Source of the DNA: Hyposmocoma kahamanoa
Lineage: Eukaryota; Arthropoda; Insecta; Lepidoptera; Cosmopterigidae
Direction: 5' to 3'
NCBI RefSeq assembly: GCF_003589595.1
Contig: NW_020653750.1
Coordinates: 2,645,167-2,709,166 of the forward strand
Length of the DNA stretch: 64,000 nt
The translations under genes and the position numbers were made by a program. The notes below the pieces were generated by a model that was given only the letters and a program-made list of their open reading frames with translations, ran no database searches and was not told the origin of the DNA. Shown here piece by piece: positions 1 through 9,801 of the stretch (the first letter of the stretch is position 1; each line of letters opens with the position of its first letter).

Positions 1-750
1 ACCGACGTCTTCTAGCATACCGCATAATGTTTCTTTAATTATTGTAATTGACATGTTCATAATAATGAAAGAAAAAATAAATAAATAATAAACTATGGAC
101 GCTGCAAACTGTGGTAAAGGTATTCGGTACCTAGATTTGTTATCCGTCTGGTATCGCACGTCAAAGAATGTAAACGTTGTTAAAGCTCATAAAATATTCT
201 TAACACTTTCGCTAAAAATCTTTGAACTTGCTTAAATATTTACCTACTCTTTCTCAATAGGAAATGGATAATGATTTGAGTTACAGGCATGACCTGCTAC
301 AGGCCAATAATTCCTCTGTAGTCATGAAATATAATATTATTAGGTAAAATATTTCTTGATATGGGCCGGGCACTGGTGTGAGACGCCACGTGTTGACACA
401 CTTGCCCCATCCCATCTCCAGAGGGCTGGCTCTGCAGCTGAGCTGACGGAAAAAATAAAAAATAATAAATACTAGGACCTCATCTACAACTACCAATTTA
501 CGGCCTTTGGAGTTGAAACCCTTTGCCCGTAGGGTCCCGGTGCCCTTCATCTGTACAAAATGTCCAAAAAATTTATAATATAATAATAATAAATCATGTA
601 TTTGGACATCTATGGCCCACTTGTTAGTAATACAAAAAGATACAGAATATTTAAACTTAAAGCTATTGTTAGTAGGTACAATTTACGGGACAATACATTG
701 ACAAACACAAGAACACGTATATGCAACTTACCGCTCGAGGCGCCGATAAC
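1..750. other. AT-rich stretch, no gene supported
   Basis: Mostly AT-rich DNA. A slightly GC-richer piece at about 355-550 reads open on the - strand (89 codons, 281-550), but its composition and abrupt AT-rich flanks look like a repeat fragment, and I recognise no domain in it. A strong splice-donor-like GTAAGT on the - strand lies at 731-726. It is out of frame with the open frame of the neighbouring putative exon. Confidence 0.4.
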
Positions 751-763
751 CTCATGATCTCAC

Positions 764-998
764 CTGAACCTGGATAAAATGTTGAAGCATCGGCGCATCA
801 AGCTTAGCCGCAAACATTTTCAGAATGCTGTTAGGACTAGAACGCAGCCTCGAGAGTAGTGACGCCTTTTTAATTATAGACTGTCTGGGAAACCCAAGGG
901 CCTTGACGAACGTTTCAGTATTGCCATACAAAAGGGAAACGCTGCCAGCATCTTGGACACCATGCCGCGGGGACCCAATTTTATTCATATAATTTAAT
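764..998 (-). CDS. Putative coding exon of an unrecognised minus-strand gene
   Basis: A minus-strand open frame with balanced codon use stands out from AT-rich flanks. From the ATG at 988 it runs 78 codons to a TGA at 754-752. Just before that stop, after CAG at 766-764, there is a donor-like GTGAGA. Upstream on the same strand an AG (CACTAG) at about 999 could be the acceptor, although its pyrimidine tract is poor. Visible stretches include DAGSVSLLYGNTETFVKAL and ASLLSRLRSSPNSILKM. I do not recognise the family. It could be an internal exon (764-998), a first exon from the ATG at 988, or a last exon ending at 752. If real, its gene lies mostly left of the window and is transcribed away from ODAD4. 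Evidence is composition and frame only. Confidence 0.38.
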
Positions 999-3900
999 TC
1001 TAGTGTTACGTTCTAGTATTTAAGCTTTTATTGCACCTTACCCGTATAATAGTTTCATTAAAAATAATTACACATACCTATAAATATCTCTTTATAAAAA
1101 TCAAATAATGCTGAAAATAGTTTAATGTGCCTTTTGCAAGCTTTTAATAATTTCATTAGTACTTTTCAAGGCAGGATAAATACAAATTTTATCCTATGTA
1201 ATAAAATATGCAGTGAAGTTTATATCCTTATTTAAACTCTTCTCCTCAATGGGCAACCTTTGAGTCTCATAAACTCATGGTAATTTCTACACGTATATAT
1301 TCAATGCATGTGGTTCTAACATTATAACACCCTTATCTTAGAATAACGGTCAACCGTCGGGTGGCGTCTAATCAAGAATCTACTGTACTACCCTTTCACT
1401 TGCCACTTCCCTTGAGAATTTACTACTTAATTCTTTTCTTGTTACAACGAAACTTCTCTATCCGAGTGCTATTTCTCTTTAGTTAAATTACAAAACCGGC
1501 AATTTTCTTTTTGATTTACAATACCCTTTAGCCTGAGCACTTTTGTGCTGTTTTATTTTTATGCCCGAGTTCTAATATGAAATTGATGGTATCGTGTTTT
1601 TACATTTATTATTATTTTTAACCCCTGACGCAAAAAGAAGGGAAGTTATAATGTAAAAATATGTGCTTGTGTGTCTGTTTGTGGTATTGTGGCGTCCAAA
1701 GGGATGGATTGATCTCATAGCGATTTTTTTTCTATTAAGTGGCCAATTTAATCGAGATGGTTTTGTTCATTATTACCGCGTATTACATTGAATTAAACGA
1801 AAGTGTTGACACAATTGGGTACTTACTCAATTGTGAAAGTACTTAAAAAAATTTTTTTTCAAGCCAGGAAGATAACATAAGTGAAAAGGTTATAATTAAA
1901 ATAGAAAACAAAGGATGAGTATGCTAGTGATCTTTTTGGATTTTTGGTTCACTTGAGAGCCTAAAGGCTTATTTTTATATAAGCGATAATGTTCAAACCT
2001 AACCGGACAACGATATTGCTATAAGTAGCGAAACTTTCTTGATTTGTACTTACCCGTTTAAAAAAAAATGAAAATTGATCACTTATGTAGTACCTTTCTC
2101 CTATCTTATTACTGTAGAACTGGATTACATTTCATCATCTCAATAAATTTATCAATTATCTGTTTCGATATTATGATCGCAAATGCGTCCTTCTGTTATA
2201 AATACAATGAGCCCACAGTCGTCATTAAGTGGGGTATGGACAGGAATACATTTGCCGATACTTCCGCGCCGCCGCCGTCCAGTGGAATCTGTTTCGCAAA
2301 GCAAGCGAAAAGGTACCGCCTACGCGGTATTCTGATACCCGGCGGAATACTGCGACAGCGATAGCGAATATCCATAAATCTGAATAGGCTTTTATAAGAA
2401 GGAGAAAATTAAAAGTAGCCTTGCTTAATATTGTTTCGTTTAATTGTGGTTTAATTCTTCTTCTGACCAGAAATAGTTAATGGTATACAAACTGGGGGAC
2501 TTTCCACCTGATTTACGTCCAACACTAAGTAGTATATTTAATATTGAACACGTTGTCGGCCATGTGACATAAACTTTTAAGATTCCAGTAGGTACCACTA
2601 ATTACTCTGTATCTTTCTGACCTTAATAAAGTATATGAACTCTGATTTATGATAGAAATAGATAGACATAAAACCTTACAGTCAGAATATTTTACTGTTT
2701 TCCCAATATCCTATTCCAATCTTAACTAATCTTAATAATCAATATTTAATAATAATTTACAGAATTTTCCTATACATCTAGTCAAAAATACGGCAAGATA
2801 TATACGGTTAGTTGATTCACAAATACATAAAATAACTCTAGCACAATTTTGGCCAAAATTCTATTTGAATCACTGAATACCAATTGAGGCCCATTCAGTT
2901 GTATAAAAGGCACCCACTTTTCAATTCGGTATAGTGAAGTAGTTTCTAAATGGTTTGGATGTCTGTTTCATTGGTTTATGGGGAATTTAGGAAATAGGGA
3001 CCTAGAAATTTTATAAACAAAGTTAAAAATCCCTACACACTCAGTTCGAGTGGATTTTTTTAGCATAATATAAAAAAAATACAGTTCCTCACCCAAGGAG
3101 CACACTTTATACGCCTTAAAACTGTTATATCTATAAACAGTCTTAATATGGTATTGATTTAGATAATGGTTCTCTATAAATGATTTCAGAAAAAATAAAT
3201 ATCACTCAAGTCAAAATTTTAACACCTTCTTAATACCAAACAACTTAATTAAGTGTAATCTCTCTTAAAATTTACTCTTATAGTCCTTATTTTAAGTTCA
3301 TCTGTAGAACAACTGATTATTTTTAGTAAAATTGTTTTATGCACGTCCAGTAAAATCTATTAATACTCTAAAAACTAGTGTTCTTAAGTTTATTCTAGAT
3401 ATATTTAATTTATAGACATTCTGTAGTGTTTGTACTTATTGTCATCACGTTATAGCGCGTCTTCAGTAGATTTTATTTTTAAAAATCTTACAATTAGGTA
3501 TTTTACTCTATTCGACGTTGTAAGAGTTCATGCAAAATGGATAAACTAAAGAATATTAAAAGATCTGGTAGAGGTGATGAACCTTGGATATTAAGTCACA
3601 TCATTCGATACAATCAGCGTTGGCAATACCAATTGAGCAAAGTCCCCAAAAATCACGGTTAAAATCCCCAAATTTGGGGAGAGCAAAGTTCATATTCCCC
3701 ACGAGTGTCATTAAAATATTCCATAAATTTATATGATAGGTATTTTATCCACCTTTCTATGACACATTTTTTATATAACACATTCCATATAATTATACAG
3801 AATAACGTTTTTTTGCGACAAATTGGATTTTTTCAACTGTTTTTTTTTGACCTAGTGTTTTGAAAAGTTTTTTATTGCATAATACGCTCACTATTCCTAT

Positions 3901-5660
3901 AACTTTTATAAAGGTTTTGTTATACTGTCAAAAGAAAAAAATCGCTTAGAAACATCGCGTTTTGTAGACAATCATAGAAGCTTCTTAAGAGTGAATATTC
4001 TTCTACAAGATCAATTACTTAAAGCAAGTAAAAATAATCTTTTCGTATTCTAAAGTTACTCTATATATAAAGTTATGGACAAAATGCTCCCAACAGTGTA
4101 TTGATAAAAACTTTAAATTCTTATCGCCATTATTATTTTTAAAGAATGACTATGAAGACTTAGCTGAGAAAAATTTATTTTCTCTTAAAAATTAAATCTA
4201 AGTTGAAATTAGCTTGAAGAAGCCTAGAACTTCTTTACTTGAGAAAAAAGATAAGAATCACTCTTAACACTACCTACAGATAGTTTCTCAAAGCACTCTT
4301 GTGATCTACTTATAAAATAGTGCCCACTTTTACTTTAAATTATCTAGAAACCTTCTTCGAGATATCTTGAGGGAATTTGAAGTCTTAAAATATTCAATCG
4401 AATTAAATTCTATTAGATATCTTATAGTATATATGTAGATGTGGGTGTGCTGCTTGGGCAGTCATCATCCAAAACTTTTTGGCGATAAAAATAAATACTT
4501 TTTATACAAATTGAGGAATATTTTCTGTTTCAAATTCAATTTCTGAATATCAGCTATTTGCTTTTTTCTAAACGTCCAATAGTTCTACAACAAAAGTGGC
4601 TTCCGTACAATTTGCTAACTGTAGACCGTTATTCTTGCGCCGCGACGGTGCTTTATCAAATGACTTCTGAAAAACATTAAGAGGAAAATACTTATATTTA
4701 CATAGTTGTGTCCACATACTATAACTACTACCACGGAGTTGTATAGCAGTAACGCAGAAGAAACAAGCTTTAGATTTGTATTTTAAATGTTTTATACATC
4801 CTGAATTTGTTCTTTAGATTTATTAACAAGTATCCATTTAATGAGAGAGATATAACATTTTCATCATCCAATTTTCTCCTCGAAAATGCAATTACTTAAA
4901 ATAATAAAAGAAAAACAGTAGCGGAATGGTAAAAAGTCAAGTTCATGGGAATAAAATTAAATATACAAATCTTTTTAGGAATTTCCGAATTTAATAATGA
5001 TAGGCAAAATATCCATATTTAATTAAACAAGTTATGAATATGTGTATAATTTCATAAATTTAGATCTCGTGATAATATTAATGGTAAATGACAGATATTG
5101 AGTTCATTTATCACTATCACTACACCTTATTCCACTTCACGTCATTTCTGTTTCTATTTTTTTTTAGAACAAATACTTTGTGTAAGAAGTTAAGCTTAAT
5201 CATCATCATTGATCGTTCATGTACATCTAACGTCCCACTGCCGGATGCGGGTCTTCTCGAAAATCCAGTTTGTGAAATTATAACACTAGAATGTGGAGAT
5301 ATGATAAGTGACATTATTAATAATATAATTGATGTTAGAGTTATTACAAATATTAATTTTAATTAAAATACTTTTATAACATATTGTTATGTAGCTCCAT
5401 CCACGTATATATGTATATGATCAATTTATTAAAATTCCGTAAACACGAGATACGTACAAAGTCTGTCAAGGAAATAAGTCAGACGCCTTGGAAGAGCTCC
5501 TTATCTCAAGTTAAATTGATAAGACAAAGTGGAAAACACATACGCTCCTATCAACGTTGTATTAAGGACAATAGAGTGGTGCAACTAATTGGCTTTTGAA
5601 AACAGCTGTTTATTCTTTGTAAAATGTCATTACTGTAATGTTAGTTAAAACTGCCACTAC
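999..5660. other. AT-rich intergenic DNA without recognisable genes
   Basis: About 4.7 kb of AT-rich sequence. No frame with a recognisable domain was found. Short + frames at 2068-2364 and 5088-5366 look like chance. The only compositional outlier is a GC-rich patch at about 2255-2360, listed separately. If the minus exon at 764-998 belongs to a gene starting near 9.6 kb, this stretch would be intron. Confidence 0.5.
2255..2360. repeat. GC-rich islet, probable mobile-element fragment
   Basis: A CpG-rich patch with a GCCGCCGCCG run and a repeated GCGGTATTCTGATACC-like segment sits in AT-rich DNA. It resembles other GC-rich islets here (21690-21860, 43205-43360, 62205-62290), which also carry repeated CGC/GCG-type words. 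No coding or RNA function is supported. Confidence 0.3.
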
Positions 5661-5670
5661 AAAGAGCAGG

Positions 5671-5970
5671 AGACGAACAAGTTGTACGCTTGGTGGTAAT
5701 CGACATGCCCATAACAGTTGCAGTGCCGCTCACAGCTTTAAATAGCAAACATCTGAGGGGCACTGCCACTGCGTCTGTCACACTGAAACATAACTAGTGA
5801 AACACAAGTCCCATGTACCTGTAATTCACCAGCACTCTTATTATCCTTCAAAACTGGAACGCAGTAATGCTCACATTACTGCTTGGCAGAGGAAATATTT
5901 AAAGGTGGCAGTACTTCCCTTGACGAATTCTTTCACAAGGCGTTCTACTGCTTCTAATTTGCTACTAAAA
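5671..5970 (-). repeat. Family-A dispersed repeat (LINE-tail/SINE-like)
   Basis: This is one of at least twelve copies of a repeat of about 330 bp. Shared blocks are ACGAACAAGTCGTACGCCTG, GGTGGTAAGCGACACGCC, AAAGATCTGAGGGGCACTGC, CCCATGTGCCTGTAATTT, CAGTAATGCTCACATTACTG and AAGGAGCTCTACTGCTACT. Full copies have an A-rich end after TTGATATTATAAA when read on the opposite strand, so I set 'sense' by that tail. There are no terminal inverted repeats, which fits a retroposed SINE or LINE 3' end. This copy lacks the tail end. Confidence 0.7.
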
Positions 5971-6620
5971 GAAACTACTGTCGTTTTCGATATGTCCCCA
6001 TTTACTGACCTATACATAGAGATTTTCGCGGAGTCTACGGGCCCCCCGGTAAGTCCAAGGTACGGTAGGCGTCCAGGCCAAGCCCTCCGCCAGTGATTCG
6101 CCTTCACGGGTGTCTGGCGGACTCGAACTTAGGTATAGACTCGTCGGGGATTTGTGATTAGCTGTAGGGATGGACACGTTCTTCTACTCCGGTAGCATGT
6201 GTCCGGGGCATTCATCCCCCGCGCAACTATCGCATCTTAGTAGCGGTCTAGACGACGGCTTAAAGTGTGGAGATGCGCGTGGCACATGAGCTACCCTTTA
6301 CGTTGGAAGCTAAGTCCGGACATTGTCACTGAACACTACGACCGACATCTCCGGCACTAGCCCGGAGAGGAGCTAAATATCCTTCGGTCCCTCTAGACAA
6401 GTAGGTTTCTGGGAACTGAAATTGGGTAGTGGACTTTAGAGTCAACGGCTTAGCGGTAGCAACCACTAGGTGTGCAATGCGCAACAGAGGTGAGCGTGTC
6501 AACAACCTACCATTTTAAACGGGCTGATCTGGGGTCAGGACATGACTGATAAGGTCTCTGTGCGGACGGCACTATAACCTGTGCAAGTATGCACAGGTTA
6601 TAGTGCCCTTTTCGTATAAC
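5971..6620. repeat. GC-richer unclassified repeat ending in a perfect hairpin
   Basis: A segment of about 640 bp is much more GC-rich than its flanks and starts right at the end of the family-A copy. It has no long open frame with a recognisable domain. At its right end lies a perfect 18-bp inverted repeat, GGCACTATAACCTGTGCA with a 4-nt AGTA loop (6568-6607). It may be a 3' or untranslated part of a mobile element. I cannot assign a family. Confidence 0.4.
6568..6607. repeat. Perfect 18-bp hairpin, 4-nt loop
   Basis: The left arm 6568-6585 is exactly complementary to the right arm 6590-6607, with loop AGTA. It sits at the edge of the GC-rich repeat that begins at 5971. Confidence 0.9.
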
Positions 6621-7180
6621 CAAGAGGTTGATAGGGAAGGTTAATATAAACAAAACTTATGTAGAAAGATGTGTGACTGTCTGTGACAATTTTTTTCCAA
6701 TAGCAAAATATTCTACAAGCAAACACAAAGTCAAACATAACACTTAAAGCAAAGTTATCCAACGCTCTCGACTAAAACACTCTAGGCAACGTTCAACGTC
6801 ATCTCTACTACACTTTAAAACTGCAACATCCAAGAAAATTTCAACGGAACATATTTTGTCAGTTTTATCTCTCTTTGAAAGCGTATAAACTTTGGTATAG
6901 CGCTAAAAGGATTTTTGATACTGCTCCTTTGTCTGCTTCCGAACGTTATAAAGTGACTTATACAGTCTGTCGTGATCCTGCTTTCATACAAAAGATTTCG
7001 CACATTTGTGGCCATACCTCAGTGCTTTCCACTAAGATATTCACATCGTATGATTAATTATAGAGCTTCATTTGCGACACTATAACAACACAATTTTGTC
7101 TCATACATAATCTTTAAGTAAAGTTATAATTGTAAATTTTTACAAGCAAATTTTTTATGATACTAAGCACATTGGGTCTG
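6621..7180. other. AT-rich stretch with a dispersed-repeat word
   Basis: No gene seen. The segment at about 6940-6995 (TATAAAGTGACTTATACAG and the following bases) recurs in diverged form at 21957-22006, directly beside a family-A copy. It is therefore probably part of a mobile element. Confidence 0.45.
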
Positions 7181-7182
7181 TG

Positions 7183-7382
7183 ATATCAAGTGACGGGACT
7201 AACAAGTCGTACACCTGGCGGTAAGCGATACGCCTGTCCAACACAGTTGCAGGGCACTGCAACACAGTTGGATGGCAATCCATTAAATTACAAAGATCTG
7301 AGGGGCAGTGCCACTGCGCCCGTTATTTGGAGACATAAGTTGACAAGTCCCATGTGCCTGTAATTTTAGCAGCACCCTTACC
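7183..7382 (-). repeat. Family-A copy, left part, split by a mariner
   Basis: This copy starts at the tail side (ATATCAAGTGACGGGAC) and runs through the family-A blocks to GCACCCTTACC. There it stops and mariner sequence follows. The remaining part of the same repeat (CTAACATTACTGCTTGGCAG onward) resumes at about 9148, after the mariner. One repeat was therefore split by the later insertion. Confidence 0.7.
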
Positions 7383-7588
7383 AGTTGATTATTATTTATA
7401 CATAGGGCGCACTATAAGTTTCCGGAATTGGCCACTTACATAAACAATATTATTTAACACTTACGTAAAAAAGTAATTACAACATTTGAAAATGGAACTC
7501 TTTGGCTGTAGAATACAGTTTGTTGCATCTGATTGTCACTTGTTTTTACATTATGTCGTCATTTTAGAAATAGGCTGTCTACATCACC

Positions 7589-7816
7589 ATGTATTTAACT
7601 CGTGAAAATTTTCGTAGTATGATTTTCTACGACTTTAAGTGTAATTTAACAGCTCAGCAGAGCTTCGCTCGGTTTCAAACTGCTTTTGGCGATGAAGCAC
7701 CATGCAAGACGACTATTTATAGCCGGTTTACAGAATTCAAACGCGGTCATTTTCTACGAAGGGGCGTCAAATTTGGGGTGGGACATAGTAAAATGAGACG
7801 AAACATGGGTTTATAG
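7589..7816 (+). pseudogene. Mariner transposase N-terminal remnant
   Basis: A 75-codon frame carries the helix-turn-helix start of a mariner transposase (residues 1-50), including FGDEAPCKTTIYSRF. The frame crosses a deletion after EFKRGH and ends at a TAG. The equivalent N-terminus in copy 2 (24785-26066) has lost its ATG, so this copy keeps the better N-terminus of the two. Confidence 0.75.
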
Positions 7817-7881
7817 TTACAATCATACATACGGGTCTTTCGAGATGAGCCGGAACCAACATATAAAAATAATATAAAAAA

Positions 7882-8743
7882 TATGGCGATCGTCGCCAGT
7901 GCCAATTTTCCATTATACGTTACCACGGGTTGCTGAAGCTGTCACTGTCAAGAGTAAACTCGAACCATCAACGAATTTAATAAATTAAATTATGTTGTTT
8001 TTTTACGAAGGATTTATGTAATTTTCTATAATTGTTTTTAATTTATTTTGCATTCACTTGTAAAATAAAGCTGACTTTATTTTATTTATTTTTTAAATGC
8101 ATTTGCGATGGAAATTAAAACAAAGTCAGAAATAGTAATAAGAAAACCAATCTTTCGATTTTCCTGCAGCTTCAATCCAACCTTCTTTTATTTTAAACTC
8201 ATTGCAAAAACTTAAAAATTAAAAATACTCTACGTTTAATCTACGAGTATAATGGAATTTAAATATTTTAAATATCTAAAACACATAAATTTTTCTTCAA
8301 GCAACAGCAACATCCAAATTGACATGAAATTGAAACGTTTGTCGAAATATGAGTTGTGTTAAAGTTACTCGAAATAAAATGTTTAGTAATAATAATAACA
8401 ATAAAATAAAAGAAATCAATTTAACGTGAATGCTTTTCGCTTCGATATTTTAGGGACAAAAATCATAGTAAAAAATTCAAACATTTTAGTAAAAATTTAT
8501 TGTCGATAAACATCAGTCTTCGTAAATGAACATCACAATATTTGAGTCTAGAAAATTTCTATGGAGACAAAAAGAAAACATTGAATAATAATAGAAATAG
8601 TAACTAAAAATGCAAATAGCCGGTGGAATGTTATCTCACTGGTTTTAAAATTTTTGTTTTCACTCCAATTTTTATAAGGTGTATCGCTATAATTTGGCAT
8701 TTTCACGTTCTATCAGAGGTCTTGTATGTACAACGATCGCCAT
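7882..8743. repeat. Insertion inside mariner copy 1, short inverted ends
   Basis: DNA absent from the other mariner copy lies between the two transposase parts. ATGGCGATCGT at about 7882 recurs inverted (ACGATCGCCAT) at about 8733, so it could be a small element with 11-bp inverted ends. The interior is AT-rich and has no coding signal. The borders are approximate. Confidence 0.3.
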
Positions 8744-8848
8744 GTCACTGTGGCGATGTTTGTAGGCATGTCACACGTGTCATGGTCAAAATGACCATAT
8801 CGAGGCGACGCGAACCACGCTCCCATACCGTATCTCCCCTTTTTTTCT

Positions 8849-9000
8849 ATATCTATGGTCCCGACCTGGCACCTTGTGACTTTTATTTATTTCTAAAAAT
8901 TAAGCGGCAGTTGCGCGGTCAACGATTTTCATCACCTGAAAGGGCTGTCGAAGAGTATGAAAAATATGTTTCAGAGATTGTCACGGAGGAGTGGCTATAA
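8849..9000 (+). pseudogene. Mariner transposase C-terminal remnant
   Basis: The frame at 8860-9000 reads PDLAPCDFYLF and EEYEKYVSEIVTEEW, the end of a mariner transposase including the third catalytic Asp. The next bases continue the homology (KLVHSYEKVY) beyond an early stop. It is the C-terminal half of the broken copy 1. Confidence 0.75.
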
Positions 9001-9142
9001 ATGTTTTCAAAATTGGTTCATTCGTATGAAAAAGTGTATTAACGCTAACGGATAATATTTTGAGAAACAATCAATTCATTTCAGACTATTTATGGTATTT
9101 TTTCTTATTTATTCCGGCAACTTACGGTGCGTCACACGGGTG

Positions 9143-9240
9143 CTAACATTACTGCTTGGCAGCAGAAGTAAGTTGGGAGTACTGCCCTGGAAAAACTCTT
9201 TCTCAAAGAGGTCTACTCCCATTAAACTAATTGCTTAAAC
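9143..9240 (-). repeat. Family-A copy, right part, resumed after the mariner
   Basis: It begins with CTAACATTACTGCTTGGCAG and ends near the AGGTCTACTCCCATTAAAC block, corresponding to the end of family A opposite its A-rich tail. It is the continuation of 7183-7382. Confidence 0.65.
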
Positions 9241-9572
9241 GTAATTGTAAACATTATTAATAGTTAGTAAATAATACTAACGTAATATTGGAGGCTCATC
9301 TGCGAAAGTTTGTGTATGAAAACGAAACAGAGACTAATAAGAAAGCTTAAAATACATCGAAATTAAGTCATCTAGATTTCTTTTCAAAATAACTTGTCAA
9401 TTGACATTGTAATACCAAATATGAAATGTACTTGCATATCAGACGATCTATCAAGAAGCTTTTTAATTATTTTTCTTCTCTAGCGTTTAATTTTAGTATT
9501 GTGTGCTTTGTTTTTATTTAGAACAAAGTTGATCTTTGAAAGAAAATCAATTGTGTAAATGAAAATTCTTTA

Positions 9573-9605
9573 TCGTTCACTCTTAGCTTTTTTCTTTTCC
9601 GCCAT
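9573..9605 (-). CDS. Possible short first coding exon, divergent from ODAD4
   Basis: On the - strand GAAATGGCGG places an ATG in a good initiation context at 9605-9603, followed by a lysine-rich frame (MAEKKKAKSER). The frame stops after 11 codons unless spliced. A weak donor (GTGAAC) after the eighth codon would leave phase 1, which matches the phase of the putative minus exon at 764-998 (acceptor CACTAG). This is suggestive only: the donor is weak and the implied intron would be 8.6 kb. Confidence 0.2.
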
Positions 9606-9715
9606 TTCAGTGTCGTCGTTATTCTTTAGGGCGGAAAGGCTATTGTCACCTTGTTTGCGCTCTAAAGGACATACACACCTTGTAAAAACCCACGTAGTTA
9701 TTGTTGCAAGACACA
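9606..9715. promoter_or_regulatory. Putative promoter and 5' UTR region of ODAD4, possibly bidirectional
   Basis: The 110 bp between the ODAD4 ATG (9716) and the divergent ATG at 9605 (-) is less AT-rich than its surroundings and carries CpGs. No TATA box is obvious. The exact transcription start cannot be read from sequence. Confidence 0.3.
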
Positions 9716-9801
9716 ATGGCACTTAAAATGAAGATGAGAAAAAAATTGGAATTCGAAGAGAAGCCTCTGTTTAATGTCGTAACTGTATATAGAGAAAGAG
9801 G
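9716..9801 (+). CDS. ODAD4: ODAD4 exon 1 (start codon)
   Basis: ATG in the context ACACAATGGC opens a basic N-terminus (MALKMKMRKKLEFEEKPLF), followed by VVTVYRER, the start of TPR1. The exon ends AGAGG before GTAAGT, leaving phase 2. The split codon GG+A gives Gly29, completed by exon 2. The start was chosen because it is the only ATG-led frame of the right phase upstream of exon 2 that continues the TPR helix. Confidence 0.75.

Larger units (their letters stand above)
7403..9137 (+). mobile_element. Decayed mariner (D,D34D type), copy 1
   Basis: The left terminal repeat, AGGGCGCACTATAAGTTTCC, matches the mariner at 24785-26066. The right end near 9110-9137 is a degraded version (CCGGCAACTTACGGTGCG). 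The ATG frame at 7589 gives a mariner transposase N-terminus (YLTRENFRSMIFYDFK, FGDEAPCKTTIYSRF) and then runs from EFKRGH straight into RRGVKF. This implies an internal deletion of the second DNA-binding part and the first catalytic region. About 0.9 kb of unrelated AT-rich DNA follows (about 7870-8830). The C-terminus resumes as PDLAPCDFYLFLKIK and VEEYEKYVSEIVTEEW, with the third catalytic Asp (CDF) intact. It is 1.7 kb long against the usual 1.3 kb and cannot encode an active enzyme. Confidence 0.8.
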
